DNA of 64,000 nucleotides from Pirellulales bacterium (GCA_022844125.1 JALHMI010000016.1:1-64000); one strand, 5' to 3'. Positions 15,653 to 25,713 are shown, numbered from the stretch's first letter. Numbers and translations are program-made. The notes: a model not told the origin generated them from the letters alone.

Positions 15653-17128
15653 TTAGAAGATCGTCACGATGTCGCCACCGATCAAGGTCTGGCTGTTGCC
15701 AGTACCGTTGTCGAAGGGGAGCAGGCCCGGGCCACCGGCCGAGGTGCCGCTGAACCAGTCGAACCGGACGTAGGGGCGAACCGTGGTGTTCGCGCTGTAC
15801 TTCCAGTTGGCGCCGAACGTGACTTCGTAGAAGCTGCCGGCATAGCCAAAGCGGTCGCCCGCCAGACCACGCGTCGAGCCGTCCGGAGTCGTGCCCAAGA
15901 AGCCGCCCACACGGGTACCTTCCTGGTCGCGGAACCATTCGGCCCGGACACCGTAGCTCATGCAATCGCTGGCCTTGTAGAACAGGTACTGGTTAAGGCC
16001 GTACCACAGGGCCGTGCTGTTGTCAGTCGGGTCACCATTTTGCTGGTAACCGAAGTCGCTCTGAGCCACGTAGTTCAGGCGATCGCTGATCGCCGCCAAC
16101 GGACGGCTGTAGACGACCGTCTGCAAGTAGCGGGGACGATTGCCGAGAGCCGCGTCCAGAACCGGCTCGTTACCGGCGACGGCCGTGTAGGCCAACGAAG
16201 CTCCATCCGAGAAGTTCTCGACGTAGGTCACGTTGAACCCGGTGTTCGGGTTTCCGCCAGCGTCGAGGTTATCCCAACCCTGTTGAATACCACCGCCGAT
16301 CGCTACGGTCTCGGAGTACTGCCAGGTGGCCTGCACGCCAGTGAACGTAAACGGTTCGCCGTATTGGAAGGTATAAGGTAGGTTGGGGAAGAAGTTGCCG
16401 GTTGTCGGCACAACTTCGTACCCTACCGGTGCATAGTAGTGACCGACTTTGACTTTCAAGTCGTTATACGCACCTTCGAGGTAGAACTGGGGCAGCGCCG
16501 GGCCGTAAAACCGCTGCGTGCTCCATTTCGGATCCTGGAAGTACCCGCGGGTTTCCAAGTGCTGCGTAGTCGTGAAGCGAGCGTCCGTACCATACATGCC
16601 GTCGATGCGGAAACCCCAGTCGAACCCGCATCCGCCTGTGTCGGTCGCCTTTTCCGCGAACAGGTAGAGCTGATTCATCGTGGTTTCGTTCGAGCGGTCC
16701 GTCCAGGTCACCGGGCCGTTGAAGCGGTCCGACGGGTTTGACGTGTTCCACGTGAACGGGTTCCAGCCGATCCACCCGTTGACCGTGATTCCACGGCAAT
16801 CGAGCGCATCGCAATTGAAAATTCGCCACTCGTCGCCGAGGTTGCAGCAAGGATTCAGGAGAGTGCCGGCACCGTTGCCAAAGCTCTCTTCTGCGTCTTC
16901 GCTGGAAACATCAGGCTGGCTAGGAAGTGCTTGCGGATCGGCTTCGCCTTCCACGCCGCGCTCTTTCGCGCCGGCACGCTCATCGTAGTCTTGAGCGTAG
17001 TAGCTGTTGTACTCGAATGCTGTCTGTTGCACGGAAGAGGGTTGCCCTAATCCGCTTTGGGCGTAGGCGGTCCCGCACGACAGCAGACCAGCGATGGCGC
17101 TGGCCAATGCCATCTTCGAGAGTTTCAT
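15653..17128 (-). CDS. outer-membrane beta-barrel porin (BBP2/OmpL-like family)
   Basis: A 491-residue exported protein. The signal peptide (KLSKMALASAIAGLLSCGTAYA) ends at about residue 23. After an acidic linker comes the Cys-rich segment NPCCNLGDEWRIFNCDALDC (about residues 74-93). Alternating aromatic strands typical of the putative beta-barrel porin-2 family follow (GYFQDPKWSTQRFYG, VKVGHYYAPVGYEV, QYSETVAIGGGIQQGW). The protein ends IGGDIVTIF, with the terminal Phe expected for outer-membrane insertion. It would form a diffusion channel. The ATG at 17128 has GGAGAAC upstream. A 20-base hairpin (17159-17178) lies in its leader, and a strong terminator follows. Confidence 0.85.
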   Translation of the reverse strand: MKLSKMALASAIAGLLSCGTAYAQSGLGQPSSVQQTAFEYNSYYAQDYDERAGAKERGVEGEADPQALPSQPDVSSEDAEESFGNGAGTLLNPCCNLGDEWRIFNCDALDCRGITVNGWIGWNPFTWNTSNPSDRFNGPVTWTDRSNETTMNQLYLFAEKATDTGGCGFDWGFRIDGMYGTDARFTTTQHLETRGYFQDPKWSTQRFYGPALPQFYLEGAYNDLKVKVGHYYAPVGYEVVPTTGNFFPNLPYTFQYGEPFTFTGVQATWQYSETVAIGGGIQQGWDNLDAGGNPNTGFNVTYVENFSDGASLAYTAVAGNEPVLDAALGNRPRYLQTVVYSRPLAAISDRLNYVAQSDFGYQQNGDPTDNSTALWYGLNQYLFYKASDCMSYGVRAEWFRDQEGTRVGGFLGTTPDGSTRGLAGDRFGYAGSFYEVTFGANWKYSANTTVRPYVRFDWFSGTSAGGPGLLPFDNGTGNSQTLIGGDIVTIF

Positions 17129-17556
17129 ATCCGTTCTCCAATCCTTTGAAACGGGTGCGAGTGCTTTTGGGAGCACTCAGGTGGGCTTCGATGGTGCGCC
17201 AGCGCGAGGGGGAATGGCCGCCTAGTCTCCACTTCGGCTACGCACTGCTGCTATCGACTTGTCGAACGAAGCGAATTGACATGAAGCACGGCATAATCGG
17301 GCCGCAGGACGCGTCCGAGGCGGAGACTGGGGAAACCTTGCGGCCTGCGAAGAGCCTGCCGACCCTGGCCTGAATAAGCCCCGCTGGAATCGCCAGCAAA
17401 CTACCTCCAGTTTGCCACCGCGCTGGCCGGCAAATAAGCACCGCAAAGCGATGCTAGGGGTCGTTCACAAGGGGTATGCCAGCACCAGCGGCCGCGCCAC
17501 CCGCACCAGCCAACCGGCCCGCCGGCTCCCTCGAACTGGCGCCGCCGCGAGGCCGG
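17129..17556. other. intergenic region upstream of the porin gene
   Basis: No gene is seen in 428 bases. On the minus strand it is the leader/promoter region of the porin. A hairpin, GAGTGCT / AGCACTC with a 6-base loop (17159-17178), lies 31 bases before the porin start and could be a translational control or stability element. No confident promoter hexamers were found. Confidence 0.4.
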
Positions 17557-18492
17557 CTACTTTCCGGCCGAGCCGTCCAGGTCGTCGAACAGCGCGTCGA
17601 CGAACTCGTCCGGCTTGAAGAGCGTGATGTCCTCCGGCTTCTCGCCCACGCCCACATACTTCACGGGCAGCCCGACGCTCTGCCGAATCGCCACGACGAC
17701 GCCGCCTTTGGCCGTCCCATCGAGCTTCGCGAGCACGATGCCGCTACACTTTACCGCGTCGGTAAAGTGCTTCGCCTGGCTGATTCCATTCTGCCCTGTC
17801 GTGGCGTCCAGCACGAGCAGCACCTCGTGCGGCGCCGCGGGAATCTGCTTGCCGATCACGCGATGGATCTTCGTCAGTTCCTGCATCAGGTTCTGCTGCG
17901 TCTGGAGCCTGCCGGCCGTATCGATGATGCAGACGTCCGCGCCGCTCTCGATCGCGCGGGCGACCGCCCGATGGGCCACGCTGGCCGGATCGCTCCCCTG
18001 CTCGCCCTTGACAATCTCGGCTCCCAGGCGGCCCGCCCAGATCGTGAGCTGCTCGACCGCGGCCGCGCGGAACGTATCGCCCGCGCCGAGGACGACCTTC
18101 TTACCCTGCGCGCTGAGGAGCGACGTGAGTTTAGCGATCGAAGTGGTTTTACCGGCGCCGTTCACGCCCGCCACCATGATCACCGTGGGGCCGCTCTGTG
18201 CAAAGCGAATCGGCGCCTCGGGCTGGGCCATCAGTTCCTTGAGCTTCACCTTGACCGTGGCCAGGGCATCCTCAATGTGAATTACGCGAGCCCGGAAGTT
18301 CACGGCGATCTCGTCGACCAGGGCCTGGGCAGATTGCACGCCCATGTCGGTCTTGATGAAGACGGCCAGCAGCTCTTCAAGAAACTCGTCATCCACCAGC
18401 CGGCCCTGTTTTTTGAACAGGTCGCGGACGTCGGTGTTCAGAAGCTGCTTGGTCTTGGTCAGACCTTCTTTGATCTTGCTGAAAAAGCCCAT
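17557..18492 (-). CDS. ftsY: signal recognition particle receptor FtsY
   Basis: A 311-residue SRP GTPase that docks ribosome-SRP complexes at the membrane. It has a short N-terminal helical region (GFFSKIKEGLTKTKQLL), then the NG domain. Motifs are G1 GVNGAGKTTSIAKL, GAGDTFRAAAVEQL, DTAGRLQTQQNLMQEL, and G4/G5 AKLDGTAKGGVVVAI with VGVGEKPEDITLF near the end. It lacks the long acidic A domain of E. coli FtsY, as in many phyla. The ATG is at 18492. It is the last gene of the polA-coaE-rho-ribH-nusB-ftsY row on the minus strand. Confidence 0.97.
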   Translation of the reverse strand: MGFFSKIKEGLTKTKQLLNTDVRDLFKKQGRLVDDEFLEELLAVFIKTDMGVQSAQALVDEIAVNFRARVIHIEDALATVKVKLKELMAQPEAPIRFAQSGPTVIMVAGVNGAGKTTSIAKLTSLLSAQGKKVVLGAGDTFRAAAVEQLTIWAGRLGAEIVKGEQGSDPASVAHRAVARAIESGADVCIIDTAGRLQTQQNLMQELTKIHRVIGKQIPAAPHEVLLVLDATTGQNGISQAKHFTDAVKCSGIVLAKLDGTAKGGVVVAIRQSVGLPVKYVGVGEKPEDITLFKPDEFVDALFDDLDGSAGK

Positions 18493-18632
18493 GAGTCAAA
18501 CTGCGCGAAGGGTCTCGGCGGCCATGCGCAAATCGCGCGTGTCAGCGGCCATCAGTAAGAGCCCTCCGGCCAAGCCGGGGGCTACGAGATCGCGGGACCA
18601 ACCGAAACGGCTCGCCCCGCCTTCGACCACCA

Positions 18633-19040
18633 TTATTGTTTTTCGTGGTCGGCTAGCAACCGGTCGAGGATGCCGTTGACGAATTGGGCCGATTGCCGGG
18701 TGCCGAAGCGTTTGGCCAGTTCCACCGCTTCGTTGATCGCCACGCGACCGGGCGTCTCGAAATACAGAATCTCGAACGCGCCCAGGCGCAGCACGTTGCG
18801 ATCCGTGGCGGCCATCCGCTCGAGGCTCCAGTGGTCGGCGGTTTTGGAGAGCAGCGCATCGAGCTCGCCCCGGTTGCGGCGCACGCCCGCCACGAGCGAC
18901 GTGGTGAACTGGACGAGTTCCTCACCCTGCAGCCGACCCTGGATGAATTTGTCGTCATCCGCCGGATTGTGGCGAGGATTCAAATCGTCTTGATATAGAA
19001 CTTGCAGCGCCACTTCGCGGGCGCGGGTGCGACGGGCCAT
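18633..19040 (-). CDS. nusB: transcription antitermination factor NusB
   Basis: A 135-residue RNA-binding helical protein that works with NusE (S10) at boxA in rRNA antitermination. It begins with the diagnostic ARRTRAREVALQVLYQ; later motifs are DRNVLRLGAFEILYFETPGRVAINEAVELAKRFG and FVNGILDRLL. Length is normal. The start at 19040 lies 9 bases after the ribH stop codon, so it is translationally linked. A ribH-nusB pair is a classic bacterial arrangement. Confidence 0.97.
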   Translation of the reverse strand: MARRTRAREVALQVLYQDDLNPRHNPADDDKFIQGRLQGEELVQFTTSLVAGVRRNRGELDALLSKTADHWSLERMAATDRNVLRLGAFEILYFETPGRVAINEAVELAKRFGTRQSAQFVNGILDRLLADHEKQ

Positions 19041-19049
19041 GTACGACTC

Positions 19050-19532
19050 TTACTCCTCGGTTGCATTCATCAATTTAGCCATCAGATCAATCATCTCGAG
19101 CGCAGCATCCGCGCATTCACTCCCTTTATTGCCTACGTTGCCGCCACTGCGATGGATCGCCTGCTCGACGGTTTCGCAAGTGAGCAGACCAAACAACACC
19201 GGCACGCCGGTATCGAGACTGATCTCGGCCAGGCTGCTGCTCACCGCGCGATTGATGTGCTGGTCGTGCGTGGTTTCGCCGCGGATCACAGCGCCCAGGC
19301 AGATCACGGCCAGGTAACGCCCGCTGGCGGCCAGTTCGGCCGCCACGATTGGCAGTTCCCAGGCGCCCGGCACATAAGCCACGTCGATCTGCTCGTCCGG
19401 TACGTCGCGCCGCCGGAGCGTATCGAGCGCGCCGGCCAGCAAGTTGCCGGTGATCGATTCGTTGTATCGCGACACGACAATCGCCAACGAACCATCCGGC
19501 GCGACCGCCTCACCTTCGAACTTACGTCCCAC
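19050..19532 (-). CDS. ribH: 6,7-dimethyl-8-ribityllumazine synthase
   Basis: A 160-residue lumazine synthase, the penultimate step of riboflavin synthesis. Motifs are [54 protein letters not shown] with the catalytic His, and [31 protein letters not shown]. The start codon is GTG at 19532 (encoding MGRKFEG), with GGGTGA upstream. It follows rho with a 69-base gap that contains a hairpin, and precedes nusB by 9 bases. Confidence 0.97.
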   Translation of the reverse strand: MGRKFEGEAVAPDGSLAIVVSRYNESITGNLLAGALDTLRRRDVPDEQIDVAYVPGAWELPIVAAELAASGRYLAVICLGAVIRGETTHDQHINRAVSSSLAEISLDTGVPVLFGLLTCETVEQAIHRSGGNVGNKGSECADAALEMIDLMAKLMNATEE

Positions 19533-19571
19533 GAATCACCCGCTCAAAACCGCTTGGAATCACCACTGCGT

Positions 19572-19601
19572 TTGTTTCAGGGGAAAGTATTCCCCTGGCT
19601 T
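19572..19601. repeat. single BIME-like hairpin downstream of rho
   Basis: CAGGGGAAAGTATTCCCCTG (19579-19598) is a near-perfect palindrome lying 3 bases after the rho stop codon. It is the same family as the twin-hairpin repeats at 1.3, 13.7 and 30.9 kb, but only one hairpin is present. Confidence 0.75.
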
Positions 19602-21038
19602 TCAGCTTTTCATGCTCATCAGGAACTCGGCGTTGGTCTTGGTCTTGGCCAGCCGCGTGGTGAGCAGTTCCATCGCGTCCGGTCCGTTCATGTCGTTCAG
19701 CACGCGCCGCAGAATGCTGATCCGGCGGTACTCCTCCGGATCCATCAGCATCTCTTCGCGGCGCGTGCCGCTCCGGCCAATGTCGATCGCCGGCCAGATC
19801 CGCTTATCCACCAGCTTGCGATCAAGCACGATTTCCAGGTTGCCGGTCCCCTTGAACTCCTCGAAGATCACCTCGTCCATCTTGCTGCCGGTGTCGATCA
19901 GGGCCGTGGCGATGATCGTCAGCGAGCCCCCCTCCTCCACCTTGCGGGCCGAACCGAAGAACCGCTTCGGCCGCTGGAGGGCGTTCGCGTCCACACCGCC
20001 GGACAGAATCTTGCCCGAGTGCGGGCACTCGCTGTTCCAGGCACGCGCCAGCCGCGTGATTGAATCCAGGAAGATGATCACGTCGTAGCCGTACTCGACC
20101 ATCCGCTTGGCCTTTTCGATTACCATCTCGCTCACCTGGATGTGCCGCGAGGCGGGTTCGTCGAACGTACTGCTGATGACTTCGCAGTTGGGTCCTTTGA
20201 CCTGCCGCTCCATGTCCGTCACTTCTTCCGGACGCTCGTCGATCAGCAGCATGATCACGTAGCACTCGGGATGATTCGTGAGCACGCTCTTGGCCATCTT
20301 CTGCAGCAGGATCGTCTTGCCGGCCCGCGGCGGGCTGACAATCAACCCACGCTGGCCGAATCCGATCGGCACGATCAGGTCGACCACCCGCATCGCAATC
20401 TCTTCGGGCGTGGTTTCCAGCACCACGCGCTTGTCCGGATGCAGTGGCGTCAGGTCGTCGAAGAACACCTTCTCTGAGAGCTTGTTGGGGTCTTCGTAGT
20501 TGATCGCCTCGACCCGCAGGAGCGCGAAGTAGCGTTCGTTCTCTTTCGGCGGCCGAATCTGGCCCGAAACGGTCGCGCCGGTTCGCAAGCCGAAGCGGCG
20601 AATCTGGCTCGGCGAAACATAAATGTCATCCGGGCAAGACAGGTAGTGATAGTCGGGGCTCCGCAGGAAGCCGAACCCGTCGGGCAGGATTTCGAGCGTG
20701 CCTTCGCCGAACATCAGGCCGTTCAGCTTCACGCGCTCTTTGAGGATCTTGAAAATCAGATCCTGCTTCTTGATGCCCGTGATCTCGGCCAGGTTCTCTT
20801 TGCGAGCCTGCTCGATCAGCTGCGGCATGGTCATCCGCTGCAACTCGGCAATGTGGATGTCACCCTGTTTGATCTGTTCGTAGCGATCGTCCGTCTCGTC
20901 GCTGAGGCCAGCGGCTTCATCGGCGAGTTCTTCGGCCAGGCTCAAGGGTTCGCCGTCGCTGGCTCCGAAGTCGGAACGCCCGAGGGAGTTTTTATTCTCC
21001 GTCGGTTTGCGTGTGCCGGTGCTGCGAGTTTCGGCCAT
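19602..21038 (-). CDS. rho: transcription termination factor Rho
   Basis: A 478-residue hexameric RNA helicase. An acidic N-terminal extension of ~55 residues comes first, then the Rho N domain ([27 protein letters not shown]). The cold-shock-like RNA-binding domain follows ([39 protein letters not shown]). The ATPase core has Walker A PPRAGKT, Walker [15 protein letters not shown] and the Q/R-loop [20 protein letters not shown]. The ATG at 21038 has AGGAG eight bases upstream. A possible TACAAT -10 box (minus strand, 21203-21208) lies in the 199-base gap after coaE. Confidence 0.98.
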   Translation of the reverse strand: MAETRSTGTRKPTENKNSLGRSDFGASDGEPLSLAEELADEAAGLSDETDDRYEQIKQGDIHIAELQRMTMPQLIEQARKENLAEITGIKKQDLIFKILKERVKLNGLMFGEGTLEILPDGFGFLRSPDYHYLSCPDDIYVSPSQIRRFGLRTGATVSGQIRPPKENERYFALLRVEAINYEDPNKLSEKVFFDDLTPLHPDKRVVLETTPEEIAMRVVDLIVPIGFGQRGLIVSPPRAGKTILLQKMAKSVLTNHPECYVIMLLIDERPEEVTDMERQVKGPNCEVISSTFDEPASRHIQVSEMVIEKAKRMVEYGYDVIIFLDSITRLARAWNSECPHSGKILSGGVDANALQRPKRFFGSARKVEEGGSLTIIATALIDTGSKMDEVIFEEFKGTGNLEIVLDRKLVDKRIWPAIDIGRSGTRREEMLMDPEEYRRISILRRVLNDMNGPDAMELLTTRLAKTKTNAEFLMSMKS

Positions 21039-21237
21039 GGGTCAGCTCCTGAAAAGGCATCGGGCCAACACGCGGAAGGTGTCGGCGGAGGGGTCACTGG
21101 GGGCTTGTGTGGAAAGTCGGCTGCTGGCCGGTGGAGGTGATTGCGATCAGTAGAATCGAAAACAGGCTTTGAGAAAAGGCGAGCCTGAGCGGATCGTCCC
21201 GTATTGTACGCGAGATTTCTGGAAGTGGGCACAAGAA

Positions 21238-21882
21238 CTATCGGGGAGGCTGTTTCAACGAGCGCCAGAAACCCTCGACCTGCGCCTGGGTCGATTGCTT
21301 GTTGGTGGAATTGTCGATCACGACATGGGATTGGGAACGTTTGCTATCGAGGGGCAGTTGAGCCGCCTCGCGCCGGTCAAACTCCTCGGCACTCCAGCCC
21401 CGGGCCGCGGCACGCGCCAGGCGCGCCTCGCGCGGGGCATCCACGAAAATCACGGTATCGCAAAATTCGTTCCAGCCGGATTCAAAGAGCAAGGGTACGT
21501 CCAGCACGATGGCCTGCGTCCGCTCGTTCGATGCTAGCTGTTCGATCTGCCGCCGGATGATCTGGCGGACGGGAGGGTGGACTAACTGCTCCAGGTATTC
21601 TAACTCCGCCGGACCGCCAGGGGGCTCGGCAAATACGATTTTTCCCAGCCGCGGCCGGTCGATCTCGCCGCCCGCGCCAAAGATCCCCTCCCCCCACCGC
21701 TCGCGGGCGGCTCGTTTCACCTCTTCTAATTTTAGGACATCGTGGGCGGCCGCGTCGGCCACAATCACATCCGCCCCCAGGGCCGCCAGCTGCTCAGTAA
21801 CCAGGCTCTTTCCGCTGGCAATTCCACCAGCGACCCCCAGGATCGGAATCTTTCGCGGATTCTGCGGGACGTCTAATCCCAT
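21238..21882 (-). CDS. coaE: dephospho-CoA kinase
   Basis: A 214-residue kinase for the last step of coenzyme A synthesis. The P-loop is GVAGGIASGKSLVTEQL; DVIVADAAAHDVL replaces the common DADxI/xAR region; VLDVPLLFESGW and VFVDAPREARLARAAARGWSAEEFDRREAAQLPL are family motifs. The start is the ATG at 21882, 40 bases after the polA stop, so it is probably in the same transcript. The polA-coaE-rho order is, to my recollection, conserved in planctomycetes. Confidence 0.95.
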   Translation of the reverse strand: MGLDVPQNPRKIPILGVAGGIASGKSLVTEQLAALGADVIVADAAAHDVLKLEEVKRAARERWGEGIFGAGGEIDRPRLGKIVFAEPPGGPAELEYLEQLVHPPVRQIIRRQIEQLASNERTQAIVLDVPLLFESGWNEFCDTVIFVDAPREARLARAAARGWSAEEFDRREAAQLPLDSKRSQSHVVIDNSTNKQSTQAQVEGFWRSLKQPPR

Positions 21883-21921
21883 GGCCGCTTGGCTTTCCAG
21901 AAGAATCTCGAAATGTCCACA

Positions 21922-24777
21922 CTATCCCTGGCAATCCGCCCAGTTGTCGCCCGACTTCAGGTCCACCTTCAGCGGCACGGCCAGCGCCATCACGCCGGAC
22001 ATCTCCTGGCGGACCATCTCGCCCAGCGCTCCCTGCTCCTCCGGCGGAACCTCGAACACCAGTTCGTCGTGGATCTGCAGCAGCATCCGCGCGCGCCACT
22101 TCTCGGCGCGCAACCGGCGGTGAATCGCGATCATCGCGAGCTTAATCAGATCGGCCGCCGAACCTTGGATGACCGTGTTGATCGCCGTGCGTTCGGGAAG
22201 GTTTCGCTGCCGGCTCGTGACGCGGCGAATGCCGCTGATCGCACGTCGCCGACCGAGGATCGTGCTAACATAACCCGCCCGCGCGCAGTCTTCCAGTATC
22301 CGGGTCAGGAATTCGTCCACGCCTCGATAACGGGCGAAATACGCATCGATGAACGCCGCGGCTTCGCCCTTGTCGATGTCCAGCGCCTTGGCCAGCCCGA
22401 ACGGACTCTGACCATAGATCACGCCAAAGTTGACCGCCTTGGCCCCGCGCCGCTGATCGGCAGTGACCTCGGCCAGTGGCACGCCATAGACCTCGCTCGC
22501 CACGCGCGCGTGAATGTCTTCGTCGTTGTGAAACGAATTGCACAGGGTCTGGTCGCCCGAGAAGTGCGCCAGCACGCGCAGCTCGATTTGCGAGTAGTCG
22601 GCGGCGAGCAGTTTCCAGCCCGGCTGACCCGGCAGGAACGCGGCGCGAATCTCGCGTCCGCGCTGACTGCGGACCGGAATGTTCTGCAGGTTCGGATCGT
22701 GTGAACTCAGGCGCCCCGTGGCGGCCACCACCTGGTTGAAAGAAGCGTGCACACGCTGCGTCTGGGGATGCACGAGTTGCGGCAAGGCATCAACGTACGT
22801 GCTCTTGAGTTTGGCATACTGCCGGTACTCGAGAATTTTGGCGGGCAGCGGGTGCTGCTTGGCCAGTTCCTCGAGCACGTCGGCGTCGGTGCTGCCGCCG
22901 CTCTTGTTGCGCTTGAGCATCGGCAGCTTGTGCTCGTCGAACAGGATCTCGCCAAGCTGTTTGGGCGAACCGATGTTGAACTCGCGGCCGGCCAGTTCGT
23001 AAATCTCGCGCTCCACGCGCTGGAGCACTTCGCCGTACTCGCCGCTCAAGCGATTGAGCACATCCACGTCGATCTTGATGCCGTTCGACTCCAGCTCGAC
23101 CAGCACATCGACCAGCGGCATCTCCAGCTCATCGAACAGCTTAGTCAGCTCCGAACCTTCCAGCCGCTTGCTGAGCGGCTCGCGCAGCCGCCAGGCCACG
23201 TCGGCATCCTCGGCCGCATAGGGTGTGATCTGCGCGAGCGGCACTTCGTCCATCCGCTTCTGGTTGCGCCCCGTGCCGATCAGCTCTTCGATCTTGATCG
23301 TCGTATGATTCAAATATCGCAGCGCAAGTTCGTCGAGCCCGTGGTTGCGTTCGCCGGCGTCGAGCAGGTAGCTGGCGATCATGCTGTCGAAGCTGGCGCC
23401 TTCGACGTGCACACCCACATTCCGCAGCACGATTATGTCGTACTTCAGATTCTGCCCCAGCTTGGCGATCTCGGGGTTCTCGAACACGGGCCGCAAAGCT
23501 TCAAGCGTGGCATTCGCGTCGAGCTGCGGCTCGCCCGGCGGGGCCTTCACCGGCACGTAGTACGCCTCGCCGTCTTTCCAAGAAAAAGAGTAGCCCACGA
23601 TCTCGGCGAAGCGCGGATGAACGCTGGTCGTCTCGGTGTCGAAAGCGATCGCCGGCTGCTGCGACATTTCACTCACAAGCCATGTCAGCCGCTCCGGCGA
23701 ATCGATCGTCTGGTAGTTGGCCGCCCACTGCTCGACGGTTTTCTTTTCAGGCAGCGCCGCGAACTTCTGCCCGAAGCTGTGGAAACCCAGCTCGGCGAAC
23801 AGCGCGGCCAGTGCCTCGCGATCCACGCCGCTCACGTGCGCGGCCGCCCAATCGATGTCCATCGGCACGTGCCGCTCGAGCCGTACCAGGTCGCGGCTCA
23901 AGAGCGCCTGATCGCGCATCTTGATCAGATTGTCTTTGCGCTTGCCCTTGGGCAGCTCAGCGGCGTGCTCCAGCAAATTGTCGAGCGTGTCGTATTTCTG
24001 CAGGTATTCGCTGGCGATTTTCGGTCCAATCAGCGGCACACCCGGCACGTTGTCGACGCTGTCGCCAACCAGGGCCTGATAGTCGACCACTTGCTCCGGG
24101 CGCACGCCCCAATCGGCCAAGAGCTCGGCTGCGCCATAGACCAGGTCTTTACGAATGTTGTAGACCTTCACCCGATCGGTGATGAGCTGGCGAATGTCCT
24201 TGTCGCCAGTCACGAGGTAGCAACAGCCGTCGCGCTCATGTACTTCGTGGGCGATCGTGGCCAGGATGTCGTCCGCTTCGTACGTTTCGCATTCCAGGAT
24301 CGGCACGTTGAGACCGGCGAGCAGGCGGCGAATCGGCTCGAACTGCGGGATCAGATCGACCGGCATCTCGCTGCGCGTGCCCTTATAGGCTTCGTACATC
24401 GCGTGGCGAAACGTCGGCTCATGCCCGTCGAAGGCCACCAGCAGGTAGTCCGGCTTTTTTGTCTCAAGCAGGAACAGCATGTCGCGCGTGAAGCCGTACA
24501 CGGCCGACACCGGTTCGCCGCGTGGGCTGGTCATTTCCGGGATCGCGTGAAACACCTGAAAGATCAGCGAGTTGGCATCCACCACCCACACGCTCTGCCC
24601 GGCGAGCGAGGCCGGTGGCACGAAGCGCTCGAGTCCCACGGGCACGGGCGCTGCGGGAGGCCCTTTGATAGGTTTCACGGTTGCAGCATCGCCCTGCGCG
24701 GGCACGCCGGCCGACTCTGGCAGATCATCCGCCGGTTCCATTCCGGGAAACATGCCTTGTCGCATGGTCTTAGCCAT
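21922..24777 (-). CDS. polA: DNA polymerase I
   Basis: A 951-residue enzyme with all three activities. The 5'-3' exonuclease domain (about 65-350) shows VVDANSLIFQVFHA, YEADDILATIA and DYQALVGDSVDNVPGVPLIG. The 3'-5' proofreading domain keeps its metal ligands: IAFDTETTSV, GQNLKYDIIVLRN and YAAEDADVAW. The polymerase domain has motif A DYSQIELRVLAHFSGD, motif B RRGAKAVNFGVIYGQS and motif C QIHDELVFEVP. The ATG at 24777 is chosen; the open frame continues to 24879 with low-quality sequence, and a second ATG at 24753 is possible. It heads the polA-coaE-rho row. No ribosome-binding site is strong. Confidence 0.96.
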   Translation of the reverse strand: MAKTMRQGMFPGMEPADDLPESAGVPAQGDAATVKPIKGPPAAPVPVGLERFVPPASLAGQSVWVVDANSLIFQVFHAIPEMTSPRGEPVSAVYGFTRDMLFLLETKKPDYLLVAFDGHEPTFRHAMYEAYKGTRSEMPVDLIPQFEPIRRLLAGLNVPILECETYEADDILATIAHEVHERDGCCYLVTGDKDIRQLITDRVKVYNIRKDLVYGAAELLADWGVRPEQVVDYQALVGDSVDNVPGVPLIGPKIASEYLQKYDTLDNLLEHAAELPKGKRKDNLIKMRDQALLSRDLVRLERHVPMDIDWAAAHVSGVDREALAALFAELGFHSFGQKFAALPEKKTVEQWAANYQTIDSPERLTWLVSEMSQQPAIAFDTETTSVHPRFAEIVGYSFSWKDGEAYYVPVKAPPGEPQLDANATLEALRPVFENPEIAKLGQNLKYDIIVLRNVGVHVEGASFDSMIASYLLDAGERNHGLDELALRYLNHTTIKIEELIGTGRNQKRMDEVPLAQITPYAAEDADVAWRLREPLSKRLEGSELTKLFDELEMPLVDVLVELESNGIKIDVDVLNRLSGEYGEVLQRVEREIYELAGREFNIGSPKQLGEILFDEHKLPMLKRNKSGGSTDADVLEELAKQHPLPAKILEYRQYAKLKSTYVDALPQLVHPQTQRVHASFNQVVAATGRLSSHDPNLQNIPVRSQRGREIRAAFLPGQPGWKLLAADYSQIELRVLAHFSGDQTLCNSFHNDEDIHARVASEVYGVPLAEVTADQRRGAKAVNFGVIYGQSPFGLAKALDIDKGEAAAFIDAYFARYRGVDEFLTRILEDCARAGYVSTILGRRRAISGIRRVTSRQRNLPERTAINTVIQGSAADLIKLAMIAIHRRLRAEKWRARMLLQIHDELVFEVPPEEQGALGEMVRQEMSGVMALAVPLKVDLKSGDNWADCQG

Positions 24778-24888
24778 GAGCAGAAAATCGCGCAGCCAGT
24801 GAGGGCGGCCGCTTTCAGGAGGGGAATTTGGGGACGGGTCAGCCCAAATCCTAGGGCTTGCGCCGTGGGTGTCAAGCACGCGGCCTCA

Positions 24889-24946
24889 TAACCCGCAGCG
24901 TGAGCGAGGTACTGAGCGCGCACGGCCTCACTCACGCTGCGGGTTA
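24889..24946. repeat. palindromic repeat of the AACCCG-AGCGTGAGCGAG family
   Basis: Perfect 16-base inverted arms TAACCCGCAGCGTGAG (24889-24904) and CTCACGCTGCGGGTTA (24931-24946) flank 26 bases containing GCGCGC. It lies between hisH (stop at 24986) and the polA start. A related copy is at 60191-60247. Confidence 0.75.
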
Positions 24947-24985
24947 CTTAGTGTCGCGAGATGCACACCGCCTGCACGGCACGCG

Positions 24986-25612
24986 CTACGCGGCTTCTTG
25001 CGCCACCGACAGCTCGGCAAAGTTCTGTAAGATCCGCAGCCCGTCGGCCTGACTCTTTTCAGGATGGAATTGCGTGGCGTACAGATTGTCGCGCCAGATC
25101 ATCGAACAGAACGGTCCGCCGTAGTCGGTCTCGGTAGCGATCACCGACCGGTCTTCCGGCACGACATAGTACGAGTGCACGAAGTAGCAATAAGTGCCAT
25201 TGGCCAGTCCCGCCAACAGTGGCGGCGAAGAGCGCATCTGCAATTGATTCCAGCCCATGTGCGGCACTTTGTATTCGCTGGGCAAATGGAACCGCACGAC
25301 CTTGCCGCGCAAAATGCCCAGCCCTTCGTGCTCGCCCCCTTCGTAGCCCACGTCGAACAAGAGTTGCAAGCCGAGACAGATACCCAAGAACGGCTTGCCT
25401 GAAGCCACGAGATCGTGAATCGGTCCGACCAGGTCGCGACGCCTGAGTTCGGCAATCGCATCGCCGAACGCACCGACACCCGGCAGCACCACGCGCTCGG
25501 CCCGCATCAGTTCGGCCGGGTCGCTGGTGATCGTCGCGGCGTGACCGACTTTTTCGAACCCCTTTTGAACGCTCCGCAAGTTCCCCATCTGGTAATCAAT
25601 AATCGCGATCAT
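24986..25612 (-). CDS. hisH: imidazole glycerol phosphate synthase, glutaminase subunit HisH
   Basis: A 208-residue class I glutamine amidotransferase that feeds ammonia to HisF in histidine synthesis. It begins [15 protein letters not shown]. The oxyanion strand is [10 protein letters not shown], the nucleophile elbow [15 protein letters not shown] (Cys at about 80), the MGWNQL motif is typical of HisH, and the His-Glu pair is in [10 protein letters not shown]. No other his genes are adjacent, so the pathway is dispersed. ATG 25612 is chosen over GTG at 25621. A TATAAT box lies about 100 bases upstream. Confidence 0.96.
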   Translation of the reverse strand: MIAIIDYQMGNLRSVQKGFEKVGHAATITSDPAELMRAERVVLPGVGAFGDAIAELRRRDLVGPIHDLVASGKPFLGICLGLQLLFDVGYEGGEHEGLGILRGKVVRFHLPSEYKVPHMGWNQLQMRSSPPLLAGLANGTYCYFVHSYYVVPEDRSVIATETDYGGPFCSMIWRDNLYATQFHPEKSQADGLRILQNFAELSVAQEAA

Positions 25613-25713
25613 CACGCACACACGAGTGGGAAAGTCGAGAGGTTATCGTTCCGGCAATGCAGCTTGGGGGGCTGCTGGTGGGACAAGCCTGGCGGGCGGT
25701 TGGTTCGCCGGTC

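Noticed and set aside
22747-24891. 714-codon open frame on the plus strand
   Set aside because: It is exactly antisense to polA. Its translation is rich in Arg, His and Leu with no family motif, as expected from codon bias in GC-rich DNA.
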